Below, in pieces: positions 1 through 11,821 of a stretch of 64,000 bases of DNA. The stretch comes from Peronospora farinosa. Taxonomy: Eukaryota; Oomycota; Peronosporomycetes; Peronosporales; Peronosporaceae. The notes beneath the pieces are model-generated. The model searched no databases. It worked only from the letters and a program-made list of their open reading frames with translations, and was not told the origin of the DNA. The stretch is from positions 62,001 to 126,000 of the forward strand of contig CANTFK010000765.1 in NCBI GenBank assembly GCA_947646735.1, in the 5' to 3' direction. The stretch's first letter is position 1. Each line of letters opens with the position of its first letter. Both the position numbers and the translations under genes were made by a program.

Positions 1-359
1 GTTGCGTGCAGACCACAAACGACAAGAGACCTTGAAGCGAGCTGGTAAACGAACTGGTGGACGCATCGTCCTCTACCGATGAACAGGTTGTCGTTGAGGT
101 GGACAATTTATGGCGAAAGACAGGCTTGCCCGACGTGGAACAGACGATGATGTCCAACTCCAGCATGGACAGAACCTTCGATAAAAAGATTGTGGGATCA
201 AGTGATGAGACGAGTTGCGTCATGTGGGACTTGCACTGATTCTTGCTGGTGTTTTCAACTGGAAGTCACTCGAAAGCACAGCCGGAGGACAAAGGATCCT
301 CATTGGTCACGAGGACAGCATGCTGGCCGATGACTAGTATCAGTCCTGGCATCAGCTCG

Positions 360-560
360 CATTATTTTTTTCAGAAAGAGCGAACTGATGTCGGTAATGT
401 CTTACTGAACCTGGGCATACACTTCTTGAAAAGGACGCAATTGATGTCGAAAGGTTGCGATCCTCGGAGAAGGCGAAGCGACTCTTGGAGACCCATCAGG
501 AAGTGATCGATGGTAACGGACACAAGAGATAGCTAAGATCGTAAGTTACGATACATTTAG
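360..560 (+). mobile_element. Copia-type 3' end relic
   Basis: This stretch is homologous by eye to 5990-6125: both carry the same run encoding approximately 'S(E/D)KAKRLLE..QEVIDGN' followed by a similar AT-rich tail. The 5990 copy lies directly downstream of a recognisable Copia pol C-terminus, so this copy is inferred to be the same 3' segment of a decayed element. The frame is broken by a stop just after the shared block. Bases 1-360 hold only short open frames and no family I recognise. Confidence 0.35.
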
Positions 561-632
561 CATTTCATTTATCGTCGAATCATTAAGCCCTCGAAAGACC
601 CATTAGCAGCTCCACTTGTCACTCGCCCAGAC

Positions 633-1290
633 GTGGTCGACGAAACGACAAGTAACAGCGCGGAGATCGCTCAAACGAGTAATTCCGAGGCCTCTGAGCA
701 GGGCACGATTCTTCTAGATCGACTTGAGGGACTCAATGAAAATCTGATGCGCGATTGGGGCAGGAACGCACGGAGTGGGCCCAGCTGCCTCTCGCGGACC
801 CGGATGCCGTATTGGGGAGCAATTCAAGCGCCTTTAGCCAGTTCTTGGCGATGGATATACAAACGCTTTTTGCGATGCCGCAGCGTAGCAAAAGCAATTT
901 TTCCTACGATTCAGCCTACGGCGCAAGAAACATGCAGCCTAGGGCAGCACTTCTACCCGCCACATGACTTTGGGGTCAAGATGCCGACCGTCAAAGATAT
1001 GAAGCTACTTATTGAGCGCTTCACATCACTTTTGTACAAAATGTGTAGACGGGCACTTCAAAGAAGCTGCCACGTGCTACGAGTACACACCTTCGAGCAG
1101 CGTGAGGAAGCGGTTAGACCGTCTTACCTCCGCGGGCGGTTGTGGTGTTGTTCGGCGCTGAAGCGCTGTACCAACCGTTTCCGGTCGCCTTAAGCGAATT
1201 ACGCAACGAACTTCAAAACAAACACCTAACTGCGTCGCGAAAGCTGTTTCTAGTCTTCCTGCGCGCAAAGAGTGTGATGCAGTAAAATTC
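633..1290 (+). pseudogene. Decayed coding relic, family not recognised
   Basis: Protein-like sequence here changes frame at least twice. Frame 3 (633-750) is acidic and Ser/Thr-rich, frame 2 (755-967) carries on with 'AFSQFLAMDIQTLFAMP', and a third block near 1130-1285 in frame 2 reads 'VVVLFGAEALYQPF'. No single frame stays open and no splice pattern joins them. I recognise no domain. It could be a degraded host gene or an unfamiliar transposon protein; it may also be chance coding. Confidence 0.25.
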
Positions 1291-1299
1291 AAGACTGAC

Positions 1300-1636
1300 T
1301 TATATATAATAGAAAATAAGTAAATATAAATCTAACTACTGATTGGTTAAATGTAAAGATCAGATACGTGTCTCTTCAGAAGCGTATCCCCTACGTGCGA
1401 GCTTAAATATATATAAGCTCGCTGATGAAGTCCGTTCGTGACGTCATCATGACGCCTAGTCCCAACAAGGCGTCATCTTCGTTGAATGTGAACCTATCCA
1501 TGGATATCACATTCACGAGGGTGGGTCACATTGATGTGCCTCACCCAAGTGGGAGGTTTAAGATACCACGTACCTTTTTAGATCTCTTCGTTGAGTACCA
1601 TATACTTAATATACTCGTGTATTATTGGCTCGTTAC
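1300..1636 (-). repeat. LTR-like repeat, family B, copy 1
   Basis: Similar blocks occur in opposite orientation at 18484-18790 and in the same orientation at about 19930-20270. On the minus strand it would begin with TGTAACG, the same start as the family A LTR at 20413-20870, so it is inferred to be a solo LTR of a related Gypsy group. It contains hairpins: a 9-bp stem 1397-1405/1414-1422, a 9-bp stem 1449-1457/1468-1476 and an 8-bp stem 1493-1500/1518-1525. 1640-2230 holds AT-rich sequence with no gene I can support. Confidence 0.55.
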
Positions 1637-2233
1637 AGAATGCAAGCGCACATGTGATGGTGGAGGTGTAATGGGCCACATTGCATATATAACATAAACA
1701 GAAATAAACAATTACATATGCTGGCAGGTGCTGTGCCCGAATGCGTGGCAATATATTATTGGGACCTAAAGACCCAATAAGGACCAATGTTATATAAACC
1801 TGGTTCCCGAAAGGCGGGAACACTGTCATATTACGACTAAAAAACTTTGTAGTTAGTACGAACTAAAACATTTATTAAAGTAAAATTTACTCAATACAGA
1901 GCTCCCTCCGTTAAGTTATGGTTACGGTGGACGACAATATCCATCACCTAACAGAAATTATAACATATCGGATTATAAGTATTGTACATAAGAGATCTTA
2001 AATAAAAAAGCGGACCTGGACAAGTAGACCATCCCCACTTCCCCTAAAACAAAACAGGCAAGGTTCAGACTGCTGACAGAGCTTCAGTCCCAGACTCCTT
2101 GGTTAATTAGACCCGTACCAAGAGATGTGAGACATGTCGTCAACTTGCTTTACCTGTGCTAATAGTGAAAGCTATATGTAATTTACAGTGTTTAGCAGTG
2201 TCTTACCTATTATTGTACCTAGACACTTGAAGA

Positions 2234-3171
2234 TGTCGCAAATCCGGCTTACCAATGAGCAGCGTCTTCAAATCTGCTAGTACAAGGATGAGAATCCAGG
2301 ATTATCTCAGGCGACACTAGCTAAATGGTCAACGAAGGAGTTTGGCCTTGCCAAAACGCTGTCACAGGCGTCGATCAGCAAGATAATCGAAAAACGAGCT
2401 AATCTGGAGACGATGGATCCAAGCAGTCTAAATTCGAAGCGCCAGCGGCTGGTGCAACATCCTTTACTAAAAAGCTTTGACTCTTTGGGTCCTGCAGTGT
2501 CAACCCGCAAGGTGATTATTACTGGAAAAAACACATTTGCGCGAAGGCCCAGCGACTTGCCCAATCGCTTGGAATTCTAAACGACGCCATCACTTTCTCG
2601 CACGGATGGCTTTAAAATTTCAACAATGTCACAAGCTCCGCGCTATTCGCATCCATGGTGAAAGCGGTTCGATGGACGTAGAGGCTCTTAATGAAGCTCT
2701 TCCTGATCTGAAGAAGGTCATTGCCGAGTACGCTCTGTGTGATGTTTATAGCATGGTAACTTTCCTGTCTTCCTGTCTACTTAGTGTTTGTAATGGAGTC
2801 TAATCAAACATTGGTTATATTTCAGGACTATTCTACAGCATGACACCTGATAGGACTATTGCTAGGCAAGAGTTTAGAGGACACGAGAAAACAACGTAAG
2901 TAAATTTTTAGATGGCTGGTTGTTATTTACTAAAACAGTGTATGCGCTGACATCATTTGCAGACGCGAATCTTTATTGCGCTCACTGCAAGTGCCGATGG
3001 ATCTGAAAAGCTGCAGCCTGTCTTTATCGGAAAAGCAAAGAAGCCCCGGTACTTTAAGAAGAAGTCAGGCCAAGCACTTCATTTTTCTTACCGAAACAAC
3101 ACAAATGCTTGGATGACGGGCGTGATCATTCAGTAGTGGCTTGCCAATGTAAACAAAGCAATGAAGGTGTG
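2234..3171 (+). pseudogene. Pogo/Tigger-like (CENP-B type) transposase relic with introns
   Basis: Starting at the ATG at 2234 the frame reads as a CENP-B/psq-type helix-turn-helix N-terminus ('MSQIRLTNEQRLQIC', then a KW..KEFG and 'SQASISKIIEK' block), followed after a frame break by the DDE-side blocks 'LRAIRIHGESGSMDVEALNE' and 'SEKLQPVFIGKAKKPR'. Two intron-like gaps fit the coding blocks: 2755-2825 (GTAACT...TTTCAG) and 2896-2962 (GTAAGT...TTGCAG). In-frame stops at about 2279 and 3136 and a missing C-terminus mark it as dead. Pogo-group enzymes cut and paste DNA transposons; here only a relic remains, truncated by Copia sequence from about 3200. Confidence 0.7.
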
Positions 3172-3239
3172 TGATTAGCTGAAATAAGCGCTGAAATAAG
3201 CGCTAAAATACTGCAAAGTTATGTTGCACGAAAGAAAGA

Positions 3240-4620
3240 CGCGGCTTTAAAGATGTTTGATCACTTTCTGGTTTTCTTAGAGTTTAATTTTGATTGCAAA
3301 TTGCACATTTTCAGAACGGACGGCGGTGTTGTATATCGGGACGTGGACATGTATTGCAAGTCGATTGGAGTGATCCGACAAATAATCGAAGCTGGCAATC
3401 AAGCGTCCAATGGGAAGGCAGATCGGATGCACAGGACAGTGCTTAATATGCCATGAAGTTTGCGAGCGGGTTGTCGTTGCACTTCTGGGGTGACGTAGTG
3501 CAGTACGCTACCTATATATTGAACCGGAGTCCGAGTAGCGCGAATGTGAATCGAGCGTCACCGATCGAGATCCTCACTGGTGAGAAGCCAGCATTGCTAA
3601 TATCGTGACGTTTGGTAGCCCGTGCACGGCGTACCACGATCCGAGAAAGGAATCATGGAAACCATGCGGCGAGGTCGGAATGTTTGCCGGGAAACACGAC
3701 GAGGCCCAAGGGTTCAAGGTGTAATTACCACAAAAGCGATTTGGTAGTAACGACGAAGCACGTCAAAAATGTGGAAATCAGCAGCTGCAGGCACATTTAC
3801 GTAAGAGGACTCTAGTTTGGACGGATCTGTCGAAGAAAGAAAGGAGACCACGAAGCGAAAGGAGTGCATTGGCCTTGCTAAGCGATCAAATAAGCGCATA
3901 ACATGTGGAAAAGGGAAGAATGTGAAGATAATACGTTCTGGAAGCGATGCAGTTGCCAGCACGGAGAGCTTAACTGAAAAACGCGCATGACCACGCGAAA
4001 CATGGGTGCTAGCCACATGCCAGTCGCAATGGTCAGATTGGTCGAAGAACCAAATACATTCAAAGAAGCTGTACAGCCTAAAGATGCTGCGCAGTGGCGT
4101 GACGCAATGCTTCTGATTCTAAATCGCTAGGGCAAATGAAACATGGGAGATAATACAAAGTCCTGGCCGGAAATTGCTGCATTACAACTCGCGCCTTCGC
4201 CATCACTACCTTTGCCGTCGTCATGTCCATGACAGCATTGAAAGTCAAGGTGTAATCAACACCATACGACTGCTCATTTCCACAAGCCACAATCCTTGCA
4301 TTATAAAGCTCCAGCGTCCCATTTGCGTGCCTTATAGTCTCATAGAAGTCCACTTGTATGGGGGGGGTGCCTGCTCGACACAGTGGTGCTAATGTCAAGG
4401 TAGATGAAGAAGAAGATCTCGAGATCGCATTTCACGTGCCTCAAAGCATGGAATTTGACGAGGACAAAATACAGATTCTGGGTTTTGCTGTCAAGAGCAA
4501 GGTGGCGCTGAGACTTCGAAAAAGTCTGTATGGGCTCAAGCAGGGTAGACGCTTGTGGGTTTAGCTTCTGCATGCTACGTTCACCAAGCTTGACTTTATA
4601 CATCGCTACATCTGTACGCG
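3240..4620 (+). pseudogene. Copia pol relic (integrase to reverse transcriptase), internally rearranged
   Basis: The integrase core is visible ('RTDGG', then 'NQASNGKADRMHRT'), matching the same stretch of the better-preserved element at 62.6-62.75 kb. It is followed by the post-integrase region (VTTKHVKNVE) and the start of reverse transcriptase. The RT N-terminal block is on the minus strand between about 4186 and 4357, and the plus strand resumes with 'SLYGLKQGRRLW' near 4530. Several stops and frame breaks are present. The polymerase catalytic YVDD block and RNase H are absent. Confidence 0.75.
4186..4357 (-). other. Inverted segment inside the Copia RT relic
   Basis: The minus strand reads 'YNARIVACGNEQSYGVDY' and then 'MDMTTAKVVMAKARV', which is the RT block expected here on the plus strand (compare 'YKARLVVCGNEQVFGVDY' at 63.5 kb, plus). 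The upstream plus-strand block (ANETWEIIQSPG) and the downstream one (VPARHSG, then the SLYGLKQ block) are in the normal order. Breakpoints are placed to within about 15 bases by reading frame only. Confidence 0.7.
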
Positions 4621-4688
4621 AAAGGTAGTGAGTCCTCGACTTCATTGGTTGGCGTTGACATGAATAATTTATTGGTGACTGGCCTTTT

Positions 4689-5553
4689 TGTAATAGGGTG
4701 AGTTTTCTTAAGTTATACTTTAACATTACATAATATTGACACTTATGAGTGTCAATAAGAATATTATTATACCTAATAATATTTGACAATATCATATTTG
4801 CTTATAATACTTGACAATATTATCTCTACTTATCATATTGTTCTTGCATCTCCTTAAAGTTGGAGATACCCTCTAATTGGTTGATAAAGGTCATTATATT
4901 AATTAACGCGCTGACCAAAGACCGATGGACGCGCGCAATGAATGAAGGGCACAAAGGTAACATACACATTTGTAGTTTAATATTGTTAAGACAAGGTTAA
5001 AACAGATTAACATGTATAAATAGCTTAACGATATTAAATACAGTCTCTTCTTCGTATCAACCCCTTTGTTGATACGACTTCCTCTGTCACGTGTACGTAA
5101 AGCTTTAAGGCACCTGCTTTCACTGTCATCAGTAAAGGTAGATTATGTAGAAATTGATGGAGTTATTGCACTTGTTGCAAAGTAGGTAGGAGTCAAAGTA
5201 ACATATATTTGATGTTAACTTCTCCTGTCAACACTACAATATGCACTTCAACAGCACTATAAGTAGACCACGTCTTGTTTCATATAGCGCCCGTCTATTC
5301 CGCCCATTCGCCATCCGATAATCCCACGAGACGGTCTCGTCGCCTGATCCCATCTGTCAAGATATCTGATGGTCCTACCTGCCGATCTCGTCGCCTCGTC
5401 ACATCTGTCATGTTGTCACACCATTAGCCCATCAGGTGAGGTCGCATCTTACCTGTTACAGATGTTGCACTGTATCTTCAAATCCTTTCCAGCCTGTTAA
5501 ATACGATAGATTCTTACAGATTATACTCTGCAAGTGGGGGTGCCCCATTACAT
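4689..5553 (+). repeat. Family A Gypsy LTR, interrupted
   Basis: 4689-5146 matches the reverse complement of the LTR at 20413-20870, starting TGTAA...GGGTGAG and running to the CACCTGCTTTCACTGTCATC block. The LTR end GGTGCCCCATTACA is found at about 5540-5553. The roughly 385 bases between are absent from the 20.4-kb copy, so this is either an insertion into a solo LTR or a longer LTR subtype. The extra part contains palindromes such as CGAGACGGTCTCG. 5554-5730 is AT-rich with no gene. Confidence 0.6.
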
Positions 5554-5734
5554 CTGTCTTGTATTTTTTTATATTTTTTATATTTTATAATTTGACTTTA
5601 TATGAAATACCGACTTATTAAGAATATTATATTTAGAATATAATTATAACCACCTGATCTTTTACTAATTTAAAATTTATCTATTACTCTTTTGTAACTA
5701 TTATACTATTTATATATATATATACCTCGGTCAA

Positions 5735-6125
5735 ATTCGAGGTAAAGAATTTCGAGAAAGCGACTAAGTTCCAAGGTATTGGTGTTACATATGAGCACGA
5801 TACAGGGTATAAAATGGATCAAGCAAATCGCTGTGAGACTCAAGTTCAATAAAGATTACAGCCAAAGGAAGTGATCAAGGTGGTGTATTGCGAGTCGTGT
5901 TTTGCGAGCTGATGTTTTCACCAAATCAATTGCCGTGCCGCGATTGATGGAGCTACAACAGCGAATTTCGCTGGTGTGAAGACACCTCAGGAAGGAGTAT
6001 GTAGAGAACGCAGTTGATTCCAAAGGATTGTGGTCCTCGGACAAGGCGAAGCGACTCTTGGAGATCCGTCAGGAAGTGATCGATGGTAACGAATACAAGA
6101 TATATCTAAGATCGTAAGTTTCAAT
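5735..6125 (+). pseudogene. Copia RT-to-C-terminus relic
   Basis: The sequence reads as a degraded connection region ('KATKFQGIGVTYEHDTGYKM') and then the end of pol ('ADVFTKSIAVPRLMEL'), equivalent to 'ADILTKSLPAPRMEE' at the window's right end. The RNase H core between them is missing and a stop separates the two blocks. The tail from 5990 repeats the block seen at 420-550. Confidence 0.65.
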
Positions 6126-6719
6126 ACATATGTATTTCATTTACCTTCTAATTTCCAAGCTTGGCCTATTCACACTTCTACGGTCGTGGCCGCCAAGTGA
6201 TGCTATGTTTGGTTTTTAATGGTAAATTGTTTGACTGAGCGATCTTTTCGCAATAATGATATGCGCTAAACGTTGGCGAAACGAGACAAAATCTGTGTGT
6301 AAAAATCTGTAGCGTGCAAAGAATTATCTGCGTGAATTCATGGGTCGAATTTGCGCACACGCACCATTGTGGTGGAGTGGCGATTGCAAAATCTATGCGA
6401 AACCAAATTCCAACCACCGGTGCCCAGACGATCGACTAACGGAGGGATTACTACAACTCCGTGATCAAAAGCTCCTACCTCACCTTGTTGTGACCGTCGG
6501 TTGGTGGATAGCATGGACTCGAGTCGATGCTTGTGTCGGTAGTGTCGGGGGTAGGGTGGGGAGCTGCGATCGCGTGGAAGTTCCTCAAGCGGTTGCGATA
6601 CGTCTTGATGGTGTGATCGCGATCAGCCCCAAAATCGCCTTGTACCAATGTAGATCTCGATCTGACTTTATCTTCTGACCAGTTTTGCTAATTTGTACTC
6701 AGAGATTATTATAAAATAT

Positions 6720-8010
6720 TCTTGCCCAGGAATAAAAAAAAGCTTATGGTAAAATTTTTATGGGAACGTAGATATTGCCTGGGCAGTTGTGGAAAGGTAA
6801 ACATTCAGGGACCTTCTGGCATTATGCAATCCAAGAACTTCTACAATGATGGTAAAGCAAAGGTGATTGCCGAGCATGCAGCTAAATGCATGTCCGAAAG
6901 CTACAAAACCTGGTGCAAACGATTCAATATGATTTGGAGAAATTTATCTATATACACATGACCTCGGACTGTTCGACGACACCGGGTCAAAATTTGGCTT
7001 CGTATTCTTGACTGGACATTGGATCGGCAGCAAGTTTGAATCGAAGCATACACTTCTTAAATTTCACTAACTGAACGGTTTTGTGGGCACTTTTTGCAAA
7101 CATTTTTTATGCTGGCAGCATTTGAGATTTTTTCCTTTCAAAAGTGCTCATAGAAAAAACAATCTCGAAGAATACTACTATGGCTTGATGGAAAAGCTTA
7201 GTCATGTGTGGCAACATGGTCACGTAACAGTGGACAGTGGCTCGACGTTTCGAAGCATTGGAGGCGAAAGCAGATGTGACATTCGAATCCGACCAGATGA
7301 TGCACAGGTGCGTGGGACATGTGCTAAATTTGGTAGCTCGAGACGGCATGAAACTGTTTGGTCACGTCGTGAAGGATGAGTAACACGTGAAACAAACGTA
7401 CATCAAACTTGGTGATGACGTTGGGTGACTCAGCATGCGCACCAACAGCCACTAGATTGATAGCAACAGCCGCTTAAATCGTGAGAGGGAAAGACGCATG
7501 GTTCCACAGGCGAATATTCGGAAATGCAGAGTCAAGGTCTCTGCGTGCTGGGCACGCGTGCTAATTGACGTCGAGGGGATAATTCCCTCGAACTGCCGGA
7601 GATGCTGTACATTTGAATCTGGTTCGTTTAATGTTGGATGGACATAAATGATTAATGAAAGAAGTAAAAACGAGATTACAGGGCTAAATCGATTCTCAAG
7701 TTTATTGAAAAGGAAACACTTTTCGTTCTGCTTCCACACACACACATCATTCACCTCCGTGAGGCAACTAGAGTTTGGCTTGATGATCGAGGCAATGCAA
7801 CGTGTAAAGCGAGCCATGAAGAATACAGACTTGGAGTCGTCGGTAAAATTGTCACTTTTTGAAACACATGTTTTGGCCGGGAAAAAGATGCCATGTATGT
7901 AGAAAGTCTTTTCCACGTGCTTGAATGCTTCGAAAGAGACGGCCATATGGAACAGCCGAAACGAAAAGAAACCTCCATCGAGATGCTGGAGAGACCGTAT
8001 AATAAATTTA
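6720..8010 (+). pseudogene. hAT-family transposase relic
   Basis: A BED-finger-like start ('CGKVNIQGPSG') is followed in shifting frames by 'GFVFLTGHWIGSKFESK', then 'HRCVGHVLNLVARDGMKLF' near 7300, which is the typical hAT core motif (R-C-x-x-H-x-L-N-L-x-x-x-D). Further on 'SVRQLEFGLMIEAMQRV' lies near 7755-7815. Multiple stops and frameshifts make it inactive; terminal inverted repeats were not located. 6130-6720 contains no family I recognise. Confidence 0.55.
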
Positions 8011-8343
8011 CTTCAGGATAGCATGCTGCTCGATGGGCAAAGACAGGGGTAAAAAGTAAATGCAGAGCTGATTAGTGGTACGTCCCTGTCATCTGTTACA
8101 ACGCTAGAGCGGCTCGTTTTTAGATCCTGCGAATATATATTCTTGATCTTACATTGATTATAGCAGTAAATCTACCGACCATGCATCGTGTATCTGGGGT
8201 TTGTAGGCTTGTCGCGATCCACTAGCAGTCAATCGCAGACCCAAAGCTGTACCATTGGACTGTGACTTGCCGGCACAGATCGGGAGGCAGCACTTCAATC
8301 ACCCGATTTTGAAGCTTTTTGGATCAGCAGTATCTCCTACCGC

Positions 8344-8415
8344 CGATCGCGTAATCCTTTTTCGACCGTTAACCCACTGTGAAAAGTTAGCGGTCGAAAA
8401 AGGATTGCGTGATCG
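8344..8415. repeat. Foldback repeat, about 30-bp arms
   Basis: 8344-8368 and 8391-8415 are inverted copies over 25 bases with two mismatches, extended inward by a further five bases with one mismatch, leaving a loop of about 12 bases. No coding region is associated. It could be a short foldback element or the stem of a structured transcript. Confidence 0.7.
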
Positions 8416-8429
8416 TCAGACCGCTCGTT

Positions 8430-11400
8430 ACTAGCATTGGCTTAGTATGTTGATCGCTCGCTGCAGTTCATCGGCAGTATCTACTACGATGAGCTGGTCC
8501 CTATTCTTATCCAGCCATAGACGAAAGTCAAGATGCTACTTTGCGTGCGTCGCTCTTAGAAGAGATGGCACGCTATTGGAAGAAGGTATGTTGGAAACAA
8601 CACACTGCGCAATACTTGGCTTAAGCAGCAAACACAAACTTAGAGTCCTTGATCGCAGTGCACCGCTCTATTTGTTATTTTCGTCTTGTGTTTCTCTACC
8701 TTTTCACTGTAAACCAGGCGTTTGTGTAACAGCTGAGTCGTTCAGGGAATCATCTAAAAGTTAAGCACCTTCAGCGCAGGCACGCCAAATTTCTACAGCA
8801 GGATCACGAACTATGAACACAAAAGGTCGACAAAGATGTCAGTGTAGTCCAAACCGAACGCTCGGCTAAAGCAGACATAGTATGCGCTATTTCCAGCCGC
8901 ACTGGAAGGACCGGAAGGACCGGAAGGGTCTGGACCGGAAAGTGAACACAAACCGTTTGTTTGTCCCAGGTATAACGCCAGCGGTCGCTGCTGTTGACGA
9001 TGGAGGGAGATAATCGGGAGGGCCTTGACACGTACGACGGACCAGGTGATCCCAAAGATAGTTACGGTTCTGAACACCTTGATTGCATTCGGCTACTCGA
9101 TCGCAGATGATCCAGATCGAAACGGGTGACGCTCAGCCAATTCTTCATGTTCTCAAAGGATCGGGTAGTACGATAGTATTTTCTCTTGTACTTTGCTGCT
9201 TTTCGTTTTACGGGCGACAGCCCCTTGCTGCCCCAAAGCTGTAGTCTAAGCAACCACGCTGTTCAATTGCTGTTAAGCAACGCCATCTGGCGTTGAAGTC
9301 TTTCTTGGTCCCGAGGACGAGCAGTCCCACACGGAGGAGCGAGGCAAGCGCGAGCTTTACTACTTTTGATCCTTAATCTCTTGGGCCTGATAAGCAAGTT
9401 TCGCGATCTCGCTCCGAAACTGCTCGACTTGCTTGGCCGCTTCTTGGTGTTGTAGGTGCAGCCGATTAAATTTTCGCTGCACAAATTCGACAAACGGGAC
9501 TGCTGCCGCGCCAAGTTGCTAATTTTCTTGTTCCAGCCGATCCCCGCGAAAAGTTTTGGGCATTCCAAGCTTGCTCGAGCGATCTGTATCGGTCGGTCCA
9601 TTCCTGCTGGACGTCTAGCTGATGGCAGGTCCAGTCGATCAAACCATCCACCCGGCTCGATCCACTACTGGGAAGTCTACTCTGGAGCTAGGAATTCTGG
9701 CGAGATCGGCCGGTAAGACCTGTCGGCCGTACACGAGGAGATACATGTTCACACGCACCAAGGACTGCGGTAAGAGGACCGCGAGCGTCCATGGCCATGG
9801 ACGCGTCAATAACCGCGGCCGGTGTGCCAGTACCCACGGACTTGACATAACAAAAGACAGTTCGCCGATCATCGTGGTCGACTGCTCGGAAGGAGGAGGG
9901 CCAGACGGCACCGAAGATGACACCGCACCGAAAAAAAACATGTTCGTTGTACGAAGGCCCGTAAAAACACAATCACAGGGTGCACAGTTTAATGTCACTT
10001 GACAGCGTCTACCATTTGCAGGGGAAATTGTCGAGAAGTGGATGATGAGGAAAGCGATCGGGGAATTCGATTACGTACGAATCACACTCGACTGGTAGAG
10101 TTTTCAACTGGTACAGCTAGGACATTTAGGACGGCGCATCGACCGCCAGTTATAGACTACAAGCGCCGCAATATGTCAATTATGAGGCTATGATGCGTTC
10201 AGGAACCTAAGATATGTTGAAAAGTGTAAGTTGACTTGGTATCGACTCCAGAGCTTCAACCTACGCTAGAATATATGGAATGTTGTAGAGGCTTATAAAT
10301 GCGTCTATAGATGTGATAATTCTTAGGTAGGAAGATGATCGCGTGGTCATCACTTGTAAATAAGTCACTGACAAGGCCCCGGCGGGGGTCTTGCACGCAT
10401 TAATATACAAGTCATTCATGTTAACTTTATTCTTACTTTCTAACATGCCCAAGGGCCACAAGACAGGTAAGCTACAAGAGTATGAAGGAGCTACCTGTGC
10501 ATGCATAATGTGCTCACTTCACTTTTATCATCTACTTCTCAGGCAACATCCACTTCAGTAATTAACAAAATCAGGTCTAGTGGCACTAAATAGCGATCCG
10601 AACGTGTGAAAGATGCGATTTGGCCATACTCGATCGCATTTTTGATAGCATCCCGCGACTTCAATCCCGATCGGCAGTAAACTTGGTGTGTACCACACCA
10701 CGATGGTTACGTGTCTTGCTGTAAGCGATCTGTTATTGTGCGCTACAAGTTTAAGTTATTGTAATAAGAATAACTTAAGCTGTTAGAAAGAGGAACTTCG
10801 TATCTAGCCGGATATAAGATGTATACCGGTGAAGTCTGCTAGGTAGTGTTAGAATAGTCTATTTCGAGGTCGTTCTAGAATGTTCGATGCATCGGCAAAC
10901 GTGTGGCAACGACAGAGGCCGCTGCACTGAGGAGGATCACTTTGCGATCGGTAAGCAACGGCGGAGGCCCGCGGCGTCGGGTTGAAACGCGTCTGGCACG
11001 CGTCTGTAAGTAAAGTCATTTTGTCATACGTTCTTAGTTTCCTAAACAAGACCCTTACGACCACGACTCTACGAGCTTGCAACAAGAGCGGCAACTATTA
11101 TAGTAGCACGAGTAGTAAGTCCACGAGGAAATGACGCATCTGGGCAAAAGATATTTATGAATTGAATGTCTCTAGGACGTTGAGTTTTCAAGGCAAAGAG
11201 TTTTCTGCCCTTTTTCCTCTAGATTCCATGCATGCATCTTAATTCTAGGAGATCATCTTCAGTGCGTAGTTTTGGAATATACCATAGAAGTGGACGGATC
11301 TAAATAATGCGTCATCGCTATCTTTGCGATGGTATTCACGGTAGCGTGCGACAGATCTCGAACAAGTGTTGAGATCTCGAACAAGTGTTGGAGCCTTTCA

Positions 11401-11800
11401 CTACTTGACGCTTTTAAGTCGTTTCCAAAATAGCAACAGCATATCTCTCTTTACTATTCGTGCCAAGATAGTTTTCAGCACGACAAGCTTTTCTTCTGAA
11501 TGCAATCTCTCATGTGACAAATGCTCTTCATGTCTCAAATACTAACAAAAAGCTACTCTTTGCTGTTGCTATTATTGCAGTCCACAGTATGTATGGTCGT
11601 AGATGCTCGCTCTTTATGTCTTCATATTTTTGACTTGGTTGCGAGTCGATTGCGTTCTGTTGACTGTTTTCAGGTTACAGACAGATCGACAGTCGAGAAT
11701 ATATAAGCATCCATTTTCAGCATCTCTCACTAACGCACAAGCGAGCAAGAATCGTTCATTGCTTTGTTTACGTCATATACTTCGTTGCACAATCGTTGCT
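8430..11800. other. Region without a supportable gene
   Basis: Both strands carry overlapping open frames between 8800 and 10000 (for example 9622-10002 plus and 9639-9998 minus) without a domain I recognise. The minus-strand frames at 9263-9651 look like fragments of a coiled-coil transposon gag, but this is weak. A short hairpin lies at about 10750-10780 (AAGTTATT...AATAACTT). 11100-11800 shows nothing I can name. Confidence 0.4.
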
Positions 11801-11821
11801 CAAAACGCAGCAAGAAAGAGA

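Noticed and set aside
9622..10002. Overlapping long frames on both strands
   Set aside because: GC-rich sequence keeps several frames open by chance; neither has a recognisable motif.
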